Origin: Campylobacter devanensis
GTDB taxonomy: Bacteria; Campylobacterota; Campylobacteria; Campylobacterales; Campylobacteraceae
Assembly: GCF_002139915.1 (NCBI RefSeq)
Contig: NZ_CP018788.1
Span: 186,001-250,000 of the forward strand
Direction of reading: 5' to 3'
DNA length: 64,000 bases
In this document: piece by piece, positions 1 to 8,002 of the stretch
Layout: every line of letters begins with the position of its first letter
Numbering within the stretch: position 1 is the stretch's first letter
The notes under the pieces: generated by a model
Seen by the model: only the letters and a program-made list of their open reading frames with translations
Told to the model about the DNA's origin: nothing
Database searches by the model: none
Translations under genes and position numbers: made by a program

Positions 1-1245
1 AGTGTAGCTACTAAGTGATAACTCTATATCATTTTGGCTTAAAAATGGATTTTTGATACTCGCTTTGGCTTTTTGAAACTCGGCTTCTATATTGTTTTTT
101 AGATTATTAGCCTTTGTGATTTGATCTTTGGAAATTTGTAGATATTTGTTTTTATCATTATTATCTACTTTTTTTGGTTTGCCGTTTGGAGAGTATAGGT
201 TTTTTTCTATTAGATTTTTAAGATTTAAATTATCTTCTTTTAAAGCCTTTAATTCACTATCGAAATTTGAATTTTCATTTAAAACATTAAAGAGAATTTT
301 CTCTATTATTGCTTTATCTTCTTCACTACTCCAAAGTAAGTGAGCTAGAAGAGCTAGATCGTATCTCTCCACTGCATCTCTATCACTTAGTAAAGCAGCA
401 GTTTGGAGTAGCTCAGCGCACTGCTTCCAGCGTCTGTCTGATATATAGATAGGTTTATACTCATCACTAGATAAAAGCTTCTTGCGATACTCTTTATCTT
501 GGTTTAGTAGTTGGATTTGGGATTTTAGATCGCAGATTAGATCCATTGTGTTTTGCTCGAATTTTATATCTTGGGATTTGATGGCTATCTGCTCTAATTC
601 AGTAATGCTAAAAGGCTCTAAGGGCTTTATATCATTGGATTTTTTGCTTTTGAAAAGCTTTTTGAAATTCTCACGCTCTTCTAATGGCTTTACAAAATAC
701 CTTAAAATCATCCTATCATATAGGGCTTCTAGACCTTGATTATCTGGTGGAAACTCATTACTAGCACAGACTACGCCTTTTAATGGGACTTTAATATCTT
801 TATTACCATCTCTATAAATTCTTTCATTTATTATAGTAAGTAGTGTATTTAAGATAGCTGGTGAGCTCTTCCATATCTCATCTAAAAAAGCAAAATGAGC
901 AGTTGGCAAGTATCCATCTGTTTTTCTTGTTAGATTATTTTTTTTAAGTTCTGCTATGTCTATTGGCCCAAATATCTCTTCTGGTGTTGAAAATCTATTC
1001 ATCAAATAGGCAAAAAAGCCGTTATTTGACTCTTTACTTTCATCTTGTGAATTATCTGTGATTTTAAATGCTAGGCTAGCTCTCCTTGCTATCATAGATT
1101 TAGCAGTTCCAGGAGGTCCATAGAGAAATATAGACTTCCCAGCAAACATAGATAGTAATACTAGTTTTAGGCACTCTTCTCTTTCGAATAAGCCGCTTTT
1201 TAAAGTTTCTATAGTCTCTTTTATGCGTTTTTCATAGTTTGGCAT
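1..1245 (-). CDS. RavA/MoxR-type AAA+ ATPase (3' end outside window)
   Basis: About 415 residues are visible; the reading frame runs off the left edge of the window. MoxR-family AAA+ ATPases act as chaperone-like ATPases, often with a von Willebrand A partner. Seen: Walker A GPPGTAKS near residue 42, a RavA-like Walker B region FLDEIWKS near residue 120, a sensor region with VVCASNEFPP, and a helical, coiled-coil-prone C-terminal part. The ATG lies 2 bp after the stop of the dynamin gene upstream, with an AAGGAT ribosome site inside that gene's end, so it is the third gene of a dynamin operon. A VWA partner (ViaA-like) could lie beyond the edge; none is visible. The family call is strong, the function in this operon is unknown. 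Confidence 0.85.
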   Translation of the reverse strand, partial: MPNYEKRIKETIETLKSGLFEREECLKLVLLSMFAGKSIFLYGPPGTAKSMIARRASLAFKITDNSQDESKESNNGFFAYLMNRFSTPEEIFGPIDIAELKKNNLTRKTDGYLPTAHFAFLDEIWKSSPAILNTLLTIINERIYRDGNKDIKVPLKGVVCASNEFPPDNQGLEALYDRMILRYFVKPLEERENFKKLFKSKKSNDIKPLEPFSITELEQIAIKSQDIKFEQNTMDLICDLKSQIQLLNQDKEYRKKLLSSDEYKPIYISDRRWKQCAELLQTAALLSDRDAVERYDLALLAHLLWSSEEDKAIIEKILFNVLNENSNFDSELKALKEDNLNLKNLIEKNLYSPNGKPKKVDNNDKNKYLQISKDQITKANNLKNNIEAEFQKAKASIKNPFLSQNDIELSLSSYT

Positions 1246-1247
1246 AT

Positions 1248-3446
1248 TTATCCTTCTATTTGGTTTAGTTGGTCTAAAATGGATCTATATCTGGCTAGGC
1301 TAGACTCTTTATCTTGGGCATCTTTGGCTAGTTGCTCTATCTTTTCTTCATAAGAGTTTATGAATTTATCACCTATATTAGCATTTGAAATAGCTTTATC
1401 AAGAGTAGCGCAAATTGCTTTTATATCAGCGTTTGTTCTACTTCTTAGCTCACTTTGAAAGCTTTCAAGCGCATTTAAAAACTCATCACGCTCATAGCCC
1501 ACTAGTTTGCCTGATTTTTGCAAGGCGGCAGGCAAGGTAGTATCATAGCTAAACTCAGGTAATGAAATATTTGCTATTATATTTCTTACACTTTGCTTTA
1601 TCATATCAGCGTCCAAGGCTTCATCTCCTACGCTTTCTTGAAGTGAAGTTAGCAGGTCTTTTAAAATAGTTTTTTTCCACATTCTTATATTGTCGCTATA
1701 TACATCTCCTAGTATATTGCTTATTTCTATAACAGCATCTTGAGCTGCTGTGCGAAGTGATGAAGCATTTAAAGTATCTATTGATACTTGATAATTTACA
1801 TCTTTATATTTTTTCCACAAAAAACCTAGCACACGACCATCTTCAACCCTTTTGGTTTTTGTTACAGTCTCAGAGCCTTTTGCATTTTCACTAGCACTTG
1901 AAATGCCACCAAAAAGAGCTTTTATTTGAGTGTTTAGCTTTTCTTTTAGCTTTGAGCTTAGCTCAGCTCCGCTATCTTCAAAGGCTGCGTTTGCGTTTAT
2001 TACCACCTTTGATTTTACGCTTTTGATTTTTTCGATTTGCGCTTTTAGCTCCTCTATATCAGTTGAGTTTAGCACTTCTATTTTTTTATTTATTATCGCA
2101 CCAATTTCATTTTTGTATTGATTTAATGCGCTTTTTTTACTAGAAATAAAATCATCCATTATACCTTTAATGATTTCATCTTTTTCTTTGCGAACATTTT
2201 CTAGCACTTTTAAAATCTCATCTATATTTGAGAGCTTTTTGAGATTTGATATAGCTGTTTCTTTATTAGAAAAATAATCAGGATAATGCTTTTTAAATAA
2301 GCCCAAAGCATGAGTAGCATTTTCATCTTGTAAATTATCATAATTATTTATGATCTCTGTGCTTATACCAGAGCTATAAAGCACATTAAAGCGAGTTAAT
2401 TGCTCATATATTTTATCATTATAAGAGCTTTTTTTATTTTCAAATACAGTTTTTTGTTGTCTTGAAAGTGGAGTAAGTGCTCTTTGAATAGCCTCATCTA
2501 ATACTCCATTTCCTATTATCTCTGGTGCACTTAGCTGTAAGTCAAACTGCGATGCTACTATGTGAAACTCTTTAATTCCATTTTTTTCATTTACATTGCT
2601 TAAAAGCTCCAAATCAACATCATTTAAAAACTGCCCAGCAGGAGATACCAAAAATACTACATCGCACTTAGCAATAAGTTCTTTTGTGCGATCCTCTCTT
2701 GATACGATAGGATCATTTACGCCTGGAGTATCTATGATTTTTACATCTTTTAGCATCTCTTCGTTTAATTTAAGCGTGATTGATTTTGTAAAAGGCGTGT
2801 ATTCACCACTAGAGCCTACATAGTTTTTTAGTTTTTCATTTAGTTCATCATAGCTAGAGCAAGTCAATATTTCTTTCTCTCCAATAGAACTAGCATTTAT
2901 ACCACTTTTCTTTATTTGCTCATATTGCTCATAATAAGCATAAAGAGAAACTTCGTCTTTTAGTTTTTTAATAGCATCTTTTCTAGCCGATTCTTGTAGC
3001 TTGCTATCGCTTTCGCCTTTTCTATTGTTTTGTTTTAATTCAGTAAATTTTGCATTTTGATGATCTTCTAAAATCTTTTGGCAAGTAGCATGATTTGATT
3101 TTATTGTTTCTATTTCATCTTGGCTATAATACTCTATGCTTGCTTCAAACCTATCACCATACTCTAAAACAGTAAGTGCCGCAGTCATCGGAGTAGCAGC
3201 CTTTGGCAATACATTTTGCCCTTTAAAAACAAGAGCATTTAAAAGTGAGCTTTTCCCAGCTTTCACACGACCTAAAATTCCTATTTTTAAATCTCTTTCT
3301 GGCTCCATTTTTTCATCAAGCGCCTCTTTTAGCTCAGCACTTGGCCTTATGCCGTGTTCTTTTTCGATACCTTGAAGCTCGCCTACTAGGTCATTTTCTT
3401 GCACTAGATTTTCTAGTGTCTGGCTCATTTTTAGTAGATTTTCCAT
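1248..3446 (-). CDS. Bacterial dynamin-like GTPase, DLP1 type
   Basis: 732-aa dynamin-family GTPase. Seen: G1 P-loop GRVKAGKSS at residues 59-67, G3 DTPG at 239-242, and long helical segments after residue 400 with a C-terminal coiled coil. The length and the pairing with a second, shorter dynamin gene match C. jejuni Cj0411 (DLP1), which forms a hetero-oligomer with DLP2 to tether membranes (established for C. jejuni). It is the second gene of the operon: 12 bp after the DLP2-like gene and 2 bp before the AAA+ ATPase gene. AAGGAG precedes the chosen ATG. No transmembrane helix is obvious, as expected if membrane insertion is done by the partner. Orthology to Cj0411 is inferred from architecture, not from an alignment. 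Confidence 0.85.
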   Translation of the reverse strand: MENLLKMSQTLENLVQENDLVGELQGIEKEHGIRPSAELKEALDEKMEPERDLKIGILGRVKAGKSSLLNALVFKGQNVLPKAATPMTAALTVLEYGDRFEASIEYYSQDEIETIKSNHATCQKILEDHQNAKFTELKQNNRKGESDSKLQESARKDAIKKLKDEVSLYAYYEQYEQIKKSGINASSIGEKEILTCSSYDELNEKLKNYVGSSGEYTPFTKSITLKLNEEMLKDVKIIDTPGVNDPIVSREDRTKELIAKCDVVFLVSPAGQFLNDVDLELLSNVNEKNGIKEFHIVASQFDLQLSAPEIIGNGVLDEAIQRALTPLSRQQKTVFENKKSSYNDKIYEQLTRFNVLYSSGISTEIINNYDNLQDENATHALGLFKKHYPDYFSNKETAISNLKKLSNIDEILKVLENVRKEKDEIIKGIMDDFISSKKSALNQYKNEIGAIINKKIEVLNSTDIEELKAQIEKIKSVKSKVVINANAAFEDSGAELSSKLKEKLNTQIKALFGGISSASENAKGSETVTKTKRVEDGRVLGFLWKKYKDVNYQVSIDTLNASSLRTAAQDAVIEISNILGDVYSDNIRMWKKTILKDLLTSLQESVGDEALDADMIKQSVRNIIANISLPEFSYDTTLPAALQKSGKLVGYERDEFLNALESFQSELRSRTNADIKAICATLDKAISNANIGDKFINSYEEKIEQLAKDAQDKESSLARYRSILDQLNQIEG

Positions 3447-3458
3447 TTTTTCTCCTTT

Positions 3459-5168
3459 TTAGATATTTTTGATTAGAGCTTGGATCTCGACTCTTCTATC
3501 TTCAAGATATGAAATTTTATCTTCTACTTCACTTATTGCTAGTTCTTTTTCTTTTTGGGCGTTTTTTATCTCATCTTCTTTTTCTGACATTTTTTGAGTA
3601 AATTCTTGGCTTATTGCGTTTATTATCTCGTTTGTTGTTTTGGCGAAATATTCATTTAGCTTAGGGCGAATTTGGGATAATATGCTAGGGATTACTTCGT
3701 TTCGGACTTGTTCTTTTACGGCTTCTAGCCTTTTTGAGTCTGCTATTTTGCCAAAGATTCCAGGCAAAATAGCAAAAACAGCACTTAAAATTGTCCCTAC
3801 TATCGGATTTATAGTAAAGCCTATTTTAGCCAAGGCTTGAGTGGCTAATGCTCCACCACCTATACCTATTGCACTACTTACTAATGCACTACTTGATTTT
3901 TTATTGATATCGCTGTTTAATAGAGTATTTGCGACAAAACAAGCCCCAGAGACAATCTCTTTTAACCCATCGGCCCAAGTCTGTATATCAGAGGCTTTCA
4001 TATCTATATTGCCTATACTAAGCTTGAAGTTATCAATCACATTTTGTTGGATACCGCTTAATCTCTTTTGAATTTCAGATGGTAGAACCGAGTTTATAAT
4101 ATTATTTATAGCGCTTTGTATATCTCCACCATTTAGCGCAGATTGGGCTAGTGTGGTGGCGTTGTTACTAAGTGCGGAGCTAACGACGCCAATGATGCCT
4201 TCTATATTGGTATCATTGTATTTGCTATTGGCGTTATCTATGGCTTTTTTCTTTTCTATCTCTATTTGAGATATACCATTTTTTAGCTCATCGATAGCAT
4301 TTATAGCATCTTGTTTATCATATCTTAGAGCTGAAATTGTGGTATTGATGGTAGATTCCATCTCTTTTAAATTCATACTTATATGTGGCTTATAGATACT
4401 CTCAAACAGAGATTCTATATCAATATCTTTTAAGATTTTCTCTAATTTTGCTCCCGAATTATCATCTAATAACTCTATATCTTTGCTATATCCAAATTCC
4501 ATTTCTAGCGTATCTTTGGCATAGCTTTTGATCTGTTCTATATCTCTTTGTGGGAGTAGATTTGTCTTGCTTATACATAGTTGAAATTCCTTGCCTCTTG
4601 TGTGAATTCCATTTAATTCTGTGATATAAGTTTTGGTTATGGTCTTTTCATCCACACCTGAGAGCAAAGCGATGAAATACACTCCGCTTGGCATATATCT
4701 TGATATCGCCTTATTATGCGTATCAATCGGCGCATTAAATCCAGGCATATCTACCAATACGATAGGATCAATCTCTTTTAATTTTTGATTATTTAAATAT
4801 AATTTGATGTGGTTATAAGTTTGTGCTTTTTCTTCTACTTTTTTAAGATCTTTTATATCAAAAATCTCTATACTATCATCATCTTTGATTGCTTCTATTT
4901 TCTCATCTTGGCTATATCTTAGCTCCGTAGCGATAGCAGTTTGAGGTGTGATACCGATCCCTAAAACCTCAGAGCCTAAAAAGCTATTTATAAGACTTGA
5001 TTTACCAGAGCTAAATCCGCCGATTACAGGCACCAATAACTCTTGATTTTCAATACTTTTAGTAAGCAGACTTAACTCTTGGATCTTGTCATTTAGACAA
5101 TCTGTATTTTGAGCGATATTTATGGCTTTATTGCCACATTCAATGTATGATTTTTGTTTGTTTGTCAT
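3459..5168 (-). CDS. Bacterial dynamin-like GTPase, DLP2 type, membrane-inserting partner
   Basis: 569-aa dynamin-family GTPase. Seen: G1 GGFSSGKSS at residues 50-58, G3 DMPG at 140-143, a glycine/alanine-rich hydrophobic stretch at about 425-472 that can be the membrane paddle, and a charged C-terminal coiled coil. It is the first gene of a minus-strand operon with DLP1 and a MoxR-type ATPase. The start has AGGAG seven bases upstream, and a TATAAT box sits about 30 bp before the ATG. C. jejuni Cj0412 is the likely counterpart by pairing and layout; this protein looks somewhat shorter. In C. jejuni the DLP pair bridges opposing membranes; the role here is inferred. Confidence 0.85.
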   Translation of the reverse strand: MTNKQKSYIECGNKAINIAQNTDCLNDKIQELSLLTKSIENQELLVPVIGGFSSGKSSLINSFLGSEVLGIGITPQTAIATELRYSQDEKIEAIKDDDSIEIFDIKDLKKVEEKAQTYNHIKLYLNNQKLKEIDPIVLVDMPGFNAPIDTHNKAISRYMPSGVYFIALLSGVDEKTITKTYITELNGIHTRGKEFQLCISKTNLLPQRDIEQIKSYAKDTLEMEFGYSKDIELLDDNSGAKLEKILKDIDIESLFESIYKPHISMNLKEMESTINTTISALRYDKQDAINAIDELKNGISQIEIEKKKAIDNANSKYNDTNIEGIIGVVSSALSNNATTLAQSALNGGDIQSAINNIINSVLPSEIQKRLSGIQQNVIDNFKLSIGNIDMKASDIQTWADGLKEIVSGACFVANTLLNSDINKKSSSALVSSAIGIGGGALATQALAKIGFTINPIVGTILSAVFAILPGIFGKIADSKRLEAVKEQVRNEVIPSILSQIRPKLNEYFAKTTNEIINAISQEFTQKMSEKEDEIKNAQKEKELAISEVEDKISYLEDRRVEIQALIKNI

Positions 5169-5198
5169 TATTTCTCCTAAATTGTAAAAAGATTTATA

Positions 5199-5204
5199 AT
5201 TATA
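5199..5204 (-). promoter_or_regulatory. Promoter -10 box of the dynamin operon
   Basis: TATAAT on the minus strand, preceded by GGA, about 30 bp upstream of the DLP2-like start codon. This is the typical Campylobacter sigma-70 pattern with a strong -10 and no clear -35. Confidence 0.6.
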
Positions 5205-5311
5205 TCCACGCCCTATAAAAATAAGATTATATTTAGGTTAAGAGTATGGATTTAAGCTTTTTATAAGTAAATGATTAATTTTCACCACCCCCATTAGCGT
5301 AATCCTAGCCA

Positions 5312-5350
5312 CGCCAAATTCTCATAAATCAAATTTATAAGAGTTTGGCG
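5312..5350. terminator. Long inverted repeat between the dynamin operon and the 154-aa gene
   Basis: Two 18-base arms starting CGCCAAA and ending TTTGGCG with a 3-base loop; the only differences between arms are two G-U-compatible positions. It lies downstream of the 154-aa gene and upstream of the dynamin promoter, both on the minus strand. It has no strong T-run, so it may be a terminator or an RNA-processing hairpin. Confidence 0.5.
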
Positions 5351-5375
5351 GATTTGACATCAAAATTTGATTATA

Positions 5376-5383
5376 CCCCCCCC
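5376..5383. repeat. C8/G8 homopolymer tract upstream of the dynamin operon
   Basis: Eight consecutive C on the plus strand (G8 on the coding strand), about 208 bp before the DLP2-like start. Campylobacter poly-G tracts of this length are often phase-variable, but this one is not in a reading frame, so an effect on expression is speculative. Confidence 0.7.
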
Positions 5384-5412
5384 TGTCTTAAAACCTACTG
5401 ATAAGAGCGCTT

Positions 5413-5877
5413 TTATCGCTCTTTTTCACCAGTATTGGTATCGCAAGGCTCTGATTGGTTTGTCTCGCAGGCATTGGTATTGAGTGGTTGTGCTTGATCG
5501 GCGCCACAAGGCTCTGATTTGTTGGCACCTTCATTAAATCCAGCATTCATAGACATAGCACCAAAAATCTTAAGCAAAGCCTCCCTCATCTCTGGCGATA
5601 CCTCATTGAGATCTAAAATCGTGCGGTGATCCACCTCTTTGCCTGTGATCTTGGTTTGTAGCTTATCAAGAGCAGTTAGCGTAGTCTCTTCGACTCTCTC
5701 AAGCGCATCATAAGACTTCCAAAGACCATTTTCGAATTTATCCAATAAGGTATCTTTGATGGAGTAATCATCGCCATATATCTTTCTGGATTTTTCCACC
5801 TCTTTATCTAGCCATTTTTTGGCCATGAAGCCCGCTGCACCTAGTGCGATCGCTGCTATTGCGTATTTTGCTTTCAT
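5413..5877 (-). CDS. Small membrane-anchored protein of unknown function
   Basis: 154 aa. I do not recognise a family. Seen: one N-terminal hydrophobic segment (residues 4-19, AIAAIALGAAGFMAKKW region) that can be a signal anchor, then a charged helical region to about residue 105, and a polar C-terminus in which a SEPC motif occurs twice (about 120 and 142) among repeated asparagine/threonine stretches. AAGGAG precedes the ATG and a TATAAT box lies at 5911-5916 (minus). A short GAGCG/CGCTC hairpin overlaps the stop codon and may end transcription. It is monocistronic by layout. Confidence 0.7.
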   Translation of the reverse strand: MKAKYAIAAIALGAAGFMAKKWLDKEVEKSRKIYGDDYSIKDTLLDKFENGLWKSYDALERVEETTLTALDKLQTKITGKEVDHRTILDLNEVSPEMREALLKIFGAMSMNAGFNEGANKSEPCGADQAQPLNTNACETNQSEPCDTNTGEKER

Positions 5878-5910
5878 TGTTTGCTCCTTGTAGGTTGATT
5901 TATAGACAGA

Positions 5911-5916
5911 ATTATA
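5911..5916 (-). promoter_or_regulatory. Promoter -10 box of the 154-aa gene
   Basis: Minus-strand TATAAT about 34 bp upstream of the start codon at 5877, fitting the local sigma-70 style. Confidence 0.5.
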
Positions 5917-6160
5917 ACAAAGCCATATGACACAATTTGTCGTTTTATATAAGATTGTGAAATTTTGTGCGGTATTTTGTTTGGTAAATTTAAAAATTTA
6001 GATTGGATAAATTTAGAATCTTTGGATTGAGATATCTAGAATTTCAATTCTTTGGTATTTAAAAGGGATTAAAGAATTTAAAAGGGTTCAAAAAAAGGTA
6101 AAGCTTAAAAACCCAAATAATATAAATAAGATTTATAAAATTCAAATAATATTTTAGAAT

Positions 6161-6635
6161 TCAAATTTGATATTTGCTATACCATTGATACGTAGTTTCT
6201 ACCATATCTAAAAGAGGCTTCTACATATGGCCTAGAGCTTATAATACTACCAAAGTCATATCTAGCTAATATACCACACCGATATATCTACTATTTTTTT
6301 ATCCATATACTTTATAAATAGCTCTTTATATGTATGCTTTTTAGCTCCATTTAATAGATTAAAATCCTTTCCTAACTCATCAAATTTATTTAGTAGCTTA
6401 ATGGCATCTCCTAGCCTTAAGCACATTATAAATTCCAACTCTAAACTCTTCTAATTTTTATTTATGTTTTTGCCATATTTGTCATAAATAGTAATTGAAA
6501 AACCTTGCTTCCTTTAGGATTGATATAAATTTCAAGCTCCTTAGTATTCCCCACAACAGCAAAATATCTTTTATTTATTATCTCTAAAAGCTCGATATCT
6601 TTATCACTCAAACAAGCCTTTGAAATATTAGCCAT
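6161..6635 (-). pseudogene. Remnant of a tyrosine-recombinase (island integrase) gene
   Basis: Both ends of a phage-type integrase survive while the catalytic middle is gone. The start reads MANISKACLSDKDIELLEI and later VVGNTKELEIYINPKGSK, closely matching the N-terminal arm-binding domain of the integrase at 16809-18241 (MANISKANLLDKDI; VGNPKELYIWINPSGMK). After a frameshift a segment KARRDAIKLL-like to KKHTYKELFIKYMDKK can be read, then a jump to a C-terminal YQWYSKYQI ending in TGA at 6161, similar to MQWYGDYLNS of the other integrase. It therefore has a large internal deletion plus frameshifts. It marks an older integration at this locus. Confidence 0.75.
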
Positions 6636-6802
6636 AATAACTCTTTTAATAGTGACTTAATTAGTAGTAAAATTTTTTTGAGAATTAATAGTATTTTTTC
6701 AAAATCAATTGAGAAAAAACAGCAATAAAAAACCCTCTCCAAGTATGAAAAATAGGCAATAAAACTGAATAAATAAAAAAGGATTTGAACAGATATAAGA
6801 TA

Positions 6803-6820
6803 TTAAATGGTGGGTTAAGC
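6803..6820. other. att-like copy of the tRNA-Ala 3' end (candidate left island end)
   Basis: TTAAATGGTGG followed by GTTAAGC. The tRNA-Ala 3' end at 18419-18437 reads TTAAATGGTGG-A-GTTAAGC, so 18 of 19 positions match with one base missing. It lies about 170 bp in front of the decayed integrase, the same spacing as between the other integrase and the tRNA gene. I read this as attL of the younger island and the old attR of the decayed element. The match is short and imperfect. Confidence 0.45.
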
Positions 6821-6968
6821 TCACCAGTTATATAGTCGTGTAAGTATTATATTATCAGTATTTTAGAAATATAAAATTTATAAAGTAACCTAATAAGTAA
6901 CTTATTTACTTTTTATTGTTTATTTTTTATTTTTATGGAGAGAGTTAGATTATAGAATTAAAATGATT

Positions 6969-7062
6969 ACTTTTCCCCAACTTTTCCCTACCATAGGGAA
7001 AAGTTCCCCAGCTATGTTACCACCGATATTAGAAGGCAATTTTTTTAACCACTTTTCCCTAT
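6969..7062 (-). repeat. 94-bp inverted repeat, left copy
   Basis: The reverse complement of this segment matches 16690-16783 at 90 of 94 positions with no gaps. It contains GGGAAAAGT-type units three times and an internal palindrome CTTTTCCCTA-CCA-TAGGGAAAAG. It lies just inside the island's left end. It is not coding. Possible roles are integrase/excisionase arm sites, replication or partition iterons, or the ends of an ancestral element. Confidence 0.9.
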
Positions 7063-7183
7063 TTTTTGGTTACTGTGTAAAGAACCAATAAAAAAAGAGG
7101 AATTTCTTCTTTATTGGTAGATAAAATCTCAGCCAAATTCTAAATAAATTCCAAAATTTTATATCAAATTTAACAAAACAAGC

Positions 7184-7189
7184 TATAAT
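7184..7189 (+). promoter_or_regulatory. -10 box in front of a candidate structured RNA
   Basis: TATAAT preceded by GC, ending 5 bp before 7195. The predicted start of transcription falls at the first base of the closing stem of the hairpin cluster that follows. Confidence 0.55.
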
Positions 7190-7194
7190 TCTAC

Positions 7195-7310
7195 AAAGAC
7201 TTGCACCTCTATCTCTAGGGGCGGTTAGATTATTTATCTAACAAAATAACTATATAATAAATTGCTTGGAGTGTGTAAGCAACTATCATAATCACTATTT
7301 TCAAGTCTTT
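7195..7310 (+). ncRNA. Candidate structured small RNA or leader with a closed three-hairpin fold
   Basis: A perfect 9-bp stem (AAAGACTTG 7195-7203 with CAAGTCTTT 7302-7310) encloses three hairpins: CCTCTA-TCTC-TAGGGG (7206-7221), GTTAGAT-TATTT-ATCTAAC (7224-7242) and TTGCTT/AAGCAA (7262-7282). No ATG-started frame is present. A TATAAT box ends exactly where such an RNA would begin. It could be a free sRNA or the leader of a transcript continuing into the repeat element at 7428. No Rfam family is recognised by eye. Confidence 0.45.
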
Positions 7311-7427
7311 TAGACTCATTTTGCTATTTTGGATTTTAGTCGCAAGGCTAGGAGACAAAGTAGCTTTTTCATTAGCTTCTATCTTAGATCTTGGTTTGAT
7401 GGCAGATATAAATTTGGCAGTAAATCA

Positions 7428-7512
7428 AGCCGATGGTAGGGACGCCCACACCCCCTACACTCAAGCCCAAAGTCTTGACGGGCGACTGGTTCAAAAGAAC
7501 ATTTCATCAGCT
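7428..7512 (+). ncRNA. Structured RNA repeat element, copy 1
   Basis: Near-identical to 8003-8085. It has an outer stem AGCCGATG/CATCAGCT (one mismatch), hairpin GTAGGG/CCCTAC, hairpin TCAAG-CCCAAAGT-CTTGA, and hairpin GTTC-AAAA-GAAC. Loop bases CGCCC of the first hairpin can pair with GGGCG between hairpins two and three, giving a pseudoknot. The two copies differ by a 2-base indel in a loop, so protein coding is unlikely although a frame is open here. It lies 130 bp upstream of the PBECR-like gene. Confidence 0.6.
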
Positions 7513-7598
7513 ATGATTACAATTGTATCACATAATGTTAAATATGATGAGAATGATTGTAAAAAATCAAAAAATTAAAAAGCAGAATTGGAGCATTA

Positions 7599-7652
7599 AT
7601 GATGCTATTTATAATAAAATTAATAAAACTTGTTGGAGTTATTAATGAATAA
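7599..7652 (+). CDS. Possible 17-aa leader peptide before the PBECR-like gene
   Basis: ATG ATG start with TGGAG about 8 bases upstream, reading MMLFIIKLIKLVGVINE, hydrophobic with two lysines. Its stop overlaps the ATG of the next gene by 8 bases, which would allow translational coupling. It is very short, so it could be chance. It could equally be a small membrane-active peptide; there is no evidence beyond the ribosome site and the overlap. Confidence 0.25.
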   Translation: MMLFIIKLIKLVGVINE

Positions 7653-7968
7653 ACATAGCGAGTTAGAAATTTTTAAGCTCTGCGAGAGATTAGCAGAGCT
7701 TTTAGGTGATAAGGAAGCCATAGCAGATTTGAATATATTATTAGAGCGACATCCTGAGATGTTTGTAGGCAAAGAGCAAGTTTATAATTTAATTAAAAAA
7801 GTCATAAATGATCCAGAAATAATTATCAAAAACCCAACTCCAACAAATGATCAAGATTACATTGCAGGTAGTAGATTAAATGAACAAAAAATGGGCGAAA
7901 TAGATATACACAAAGATGAAAACATTAGTAAGATATATTACACTAATGAAAAAATATTAAAAAAATAG
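7645..7968 (+). CDS. Small PBECR-like protein (possible ribonuclease-fold toxin)
   Basis: 107 aa from the ATG at 7645, which has TGGAG 7 bases upstream; a TTG start 15 bases earlier is less likely. The N-terminus is helical (KLCERLAELLGDKEA). It is followed by EQVYNLIKKVINDPEIIIKN, then SRLNEQKMGEI and a lysine-rich end after KIYYTNEK. The pattern of a helix with DPE-II, a KMG(E/D)I strand and an aromatic-rich strand recalls phage PBECR (barnase/EndoU/colicin E5/RelE-like) domains found in epsilon-proteobacterial mobile elements; this is from memory of the family and not verified. Two structured RNA copies bracket the gene. A toxin role is inference. Confidence 0.45.
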   Translation: MNKHSELEIFKLCERLAELLGDKEAIADLNILLERHPEMFVGKEQVYNLIKKVINDPEIIIKNPTPTNDQDYIAGSRLNEQKMGEIDIHKDENISKIYYTNEKILKK

Positions 7969-8002
7969 GGCAATTAGATAAAAAAAGAAGTTGTATATAA
8001 GA

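Noticed and set aside
7195-7512. Retron ncRNA (the 9-bp outer stem resembles a1/a2)
   Set aside because: No reverse transcriptase gene is found anywhere in the window.
7321-7578. 85-aa open frame through the first RNA element
   Set aside because: There is no good start codon or ribosome site, and the part overlapping the RNA element is not frame-conserved in the second copy (2-base indel).
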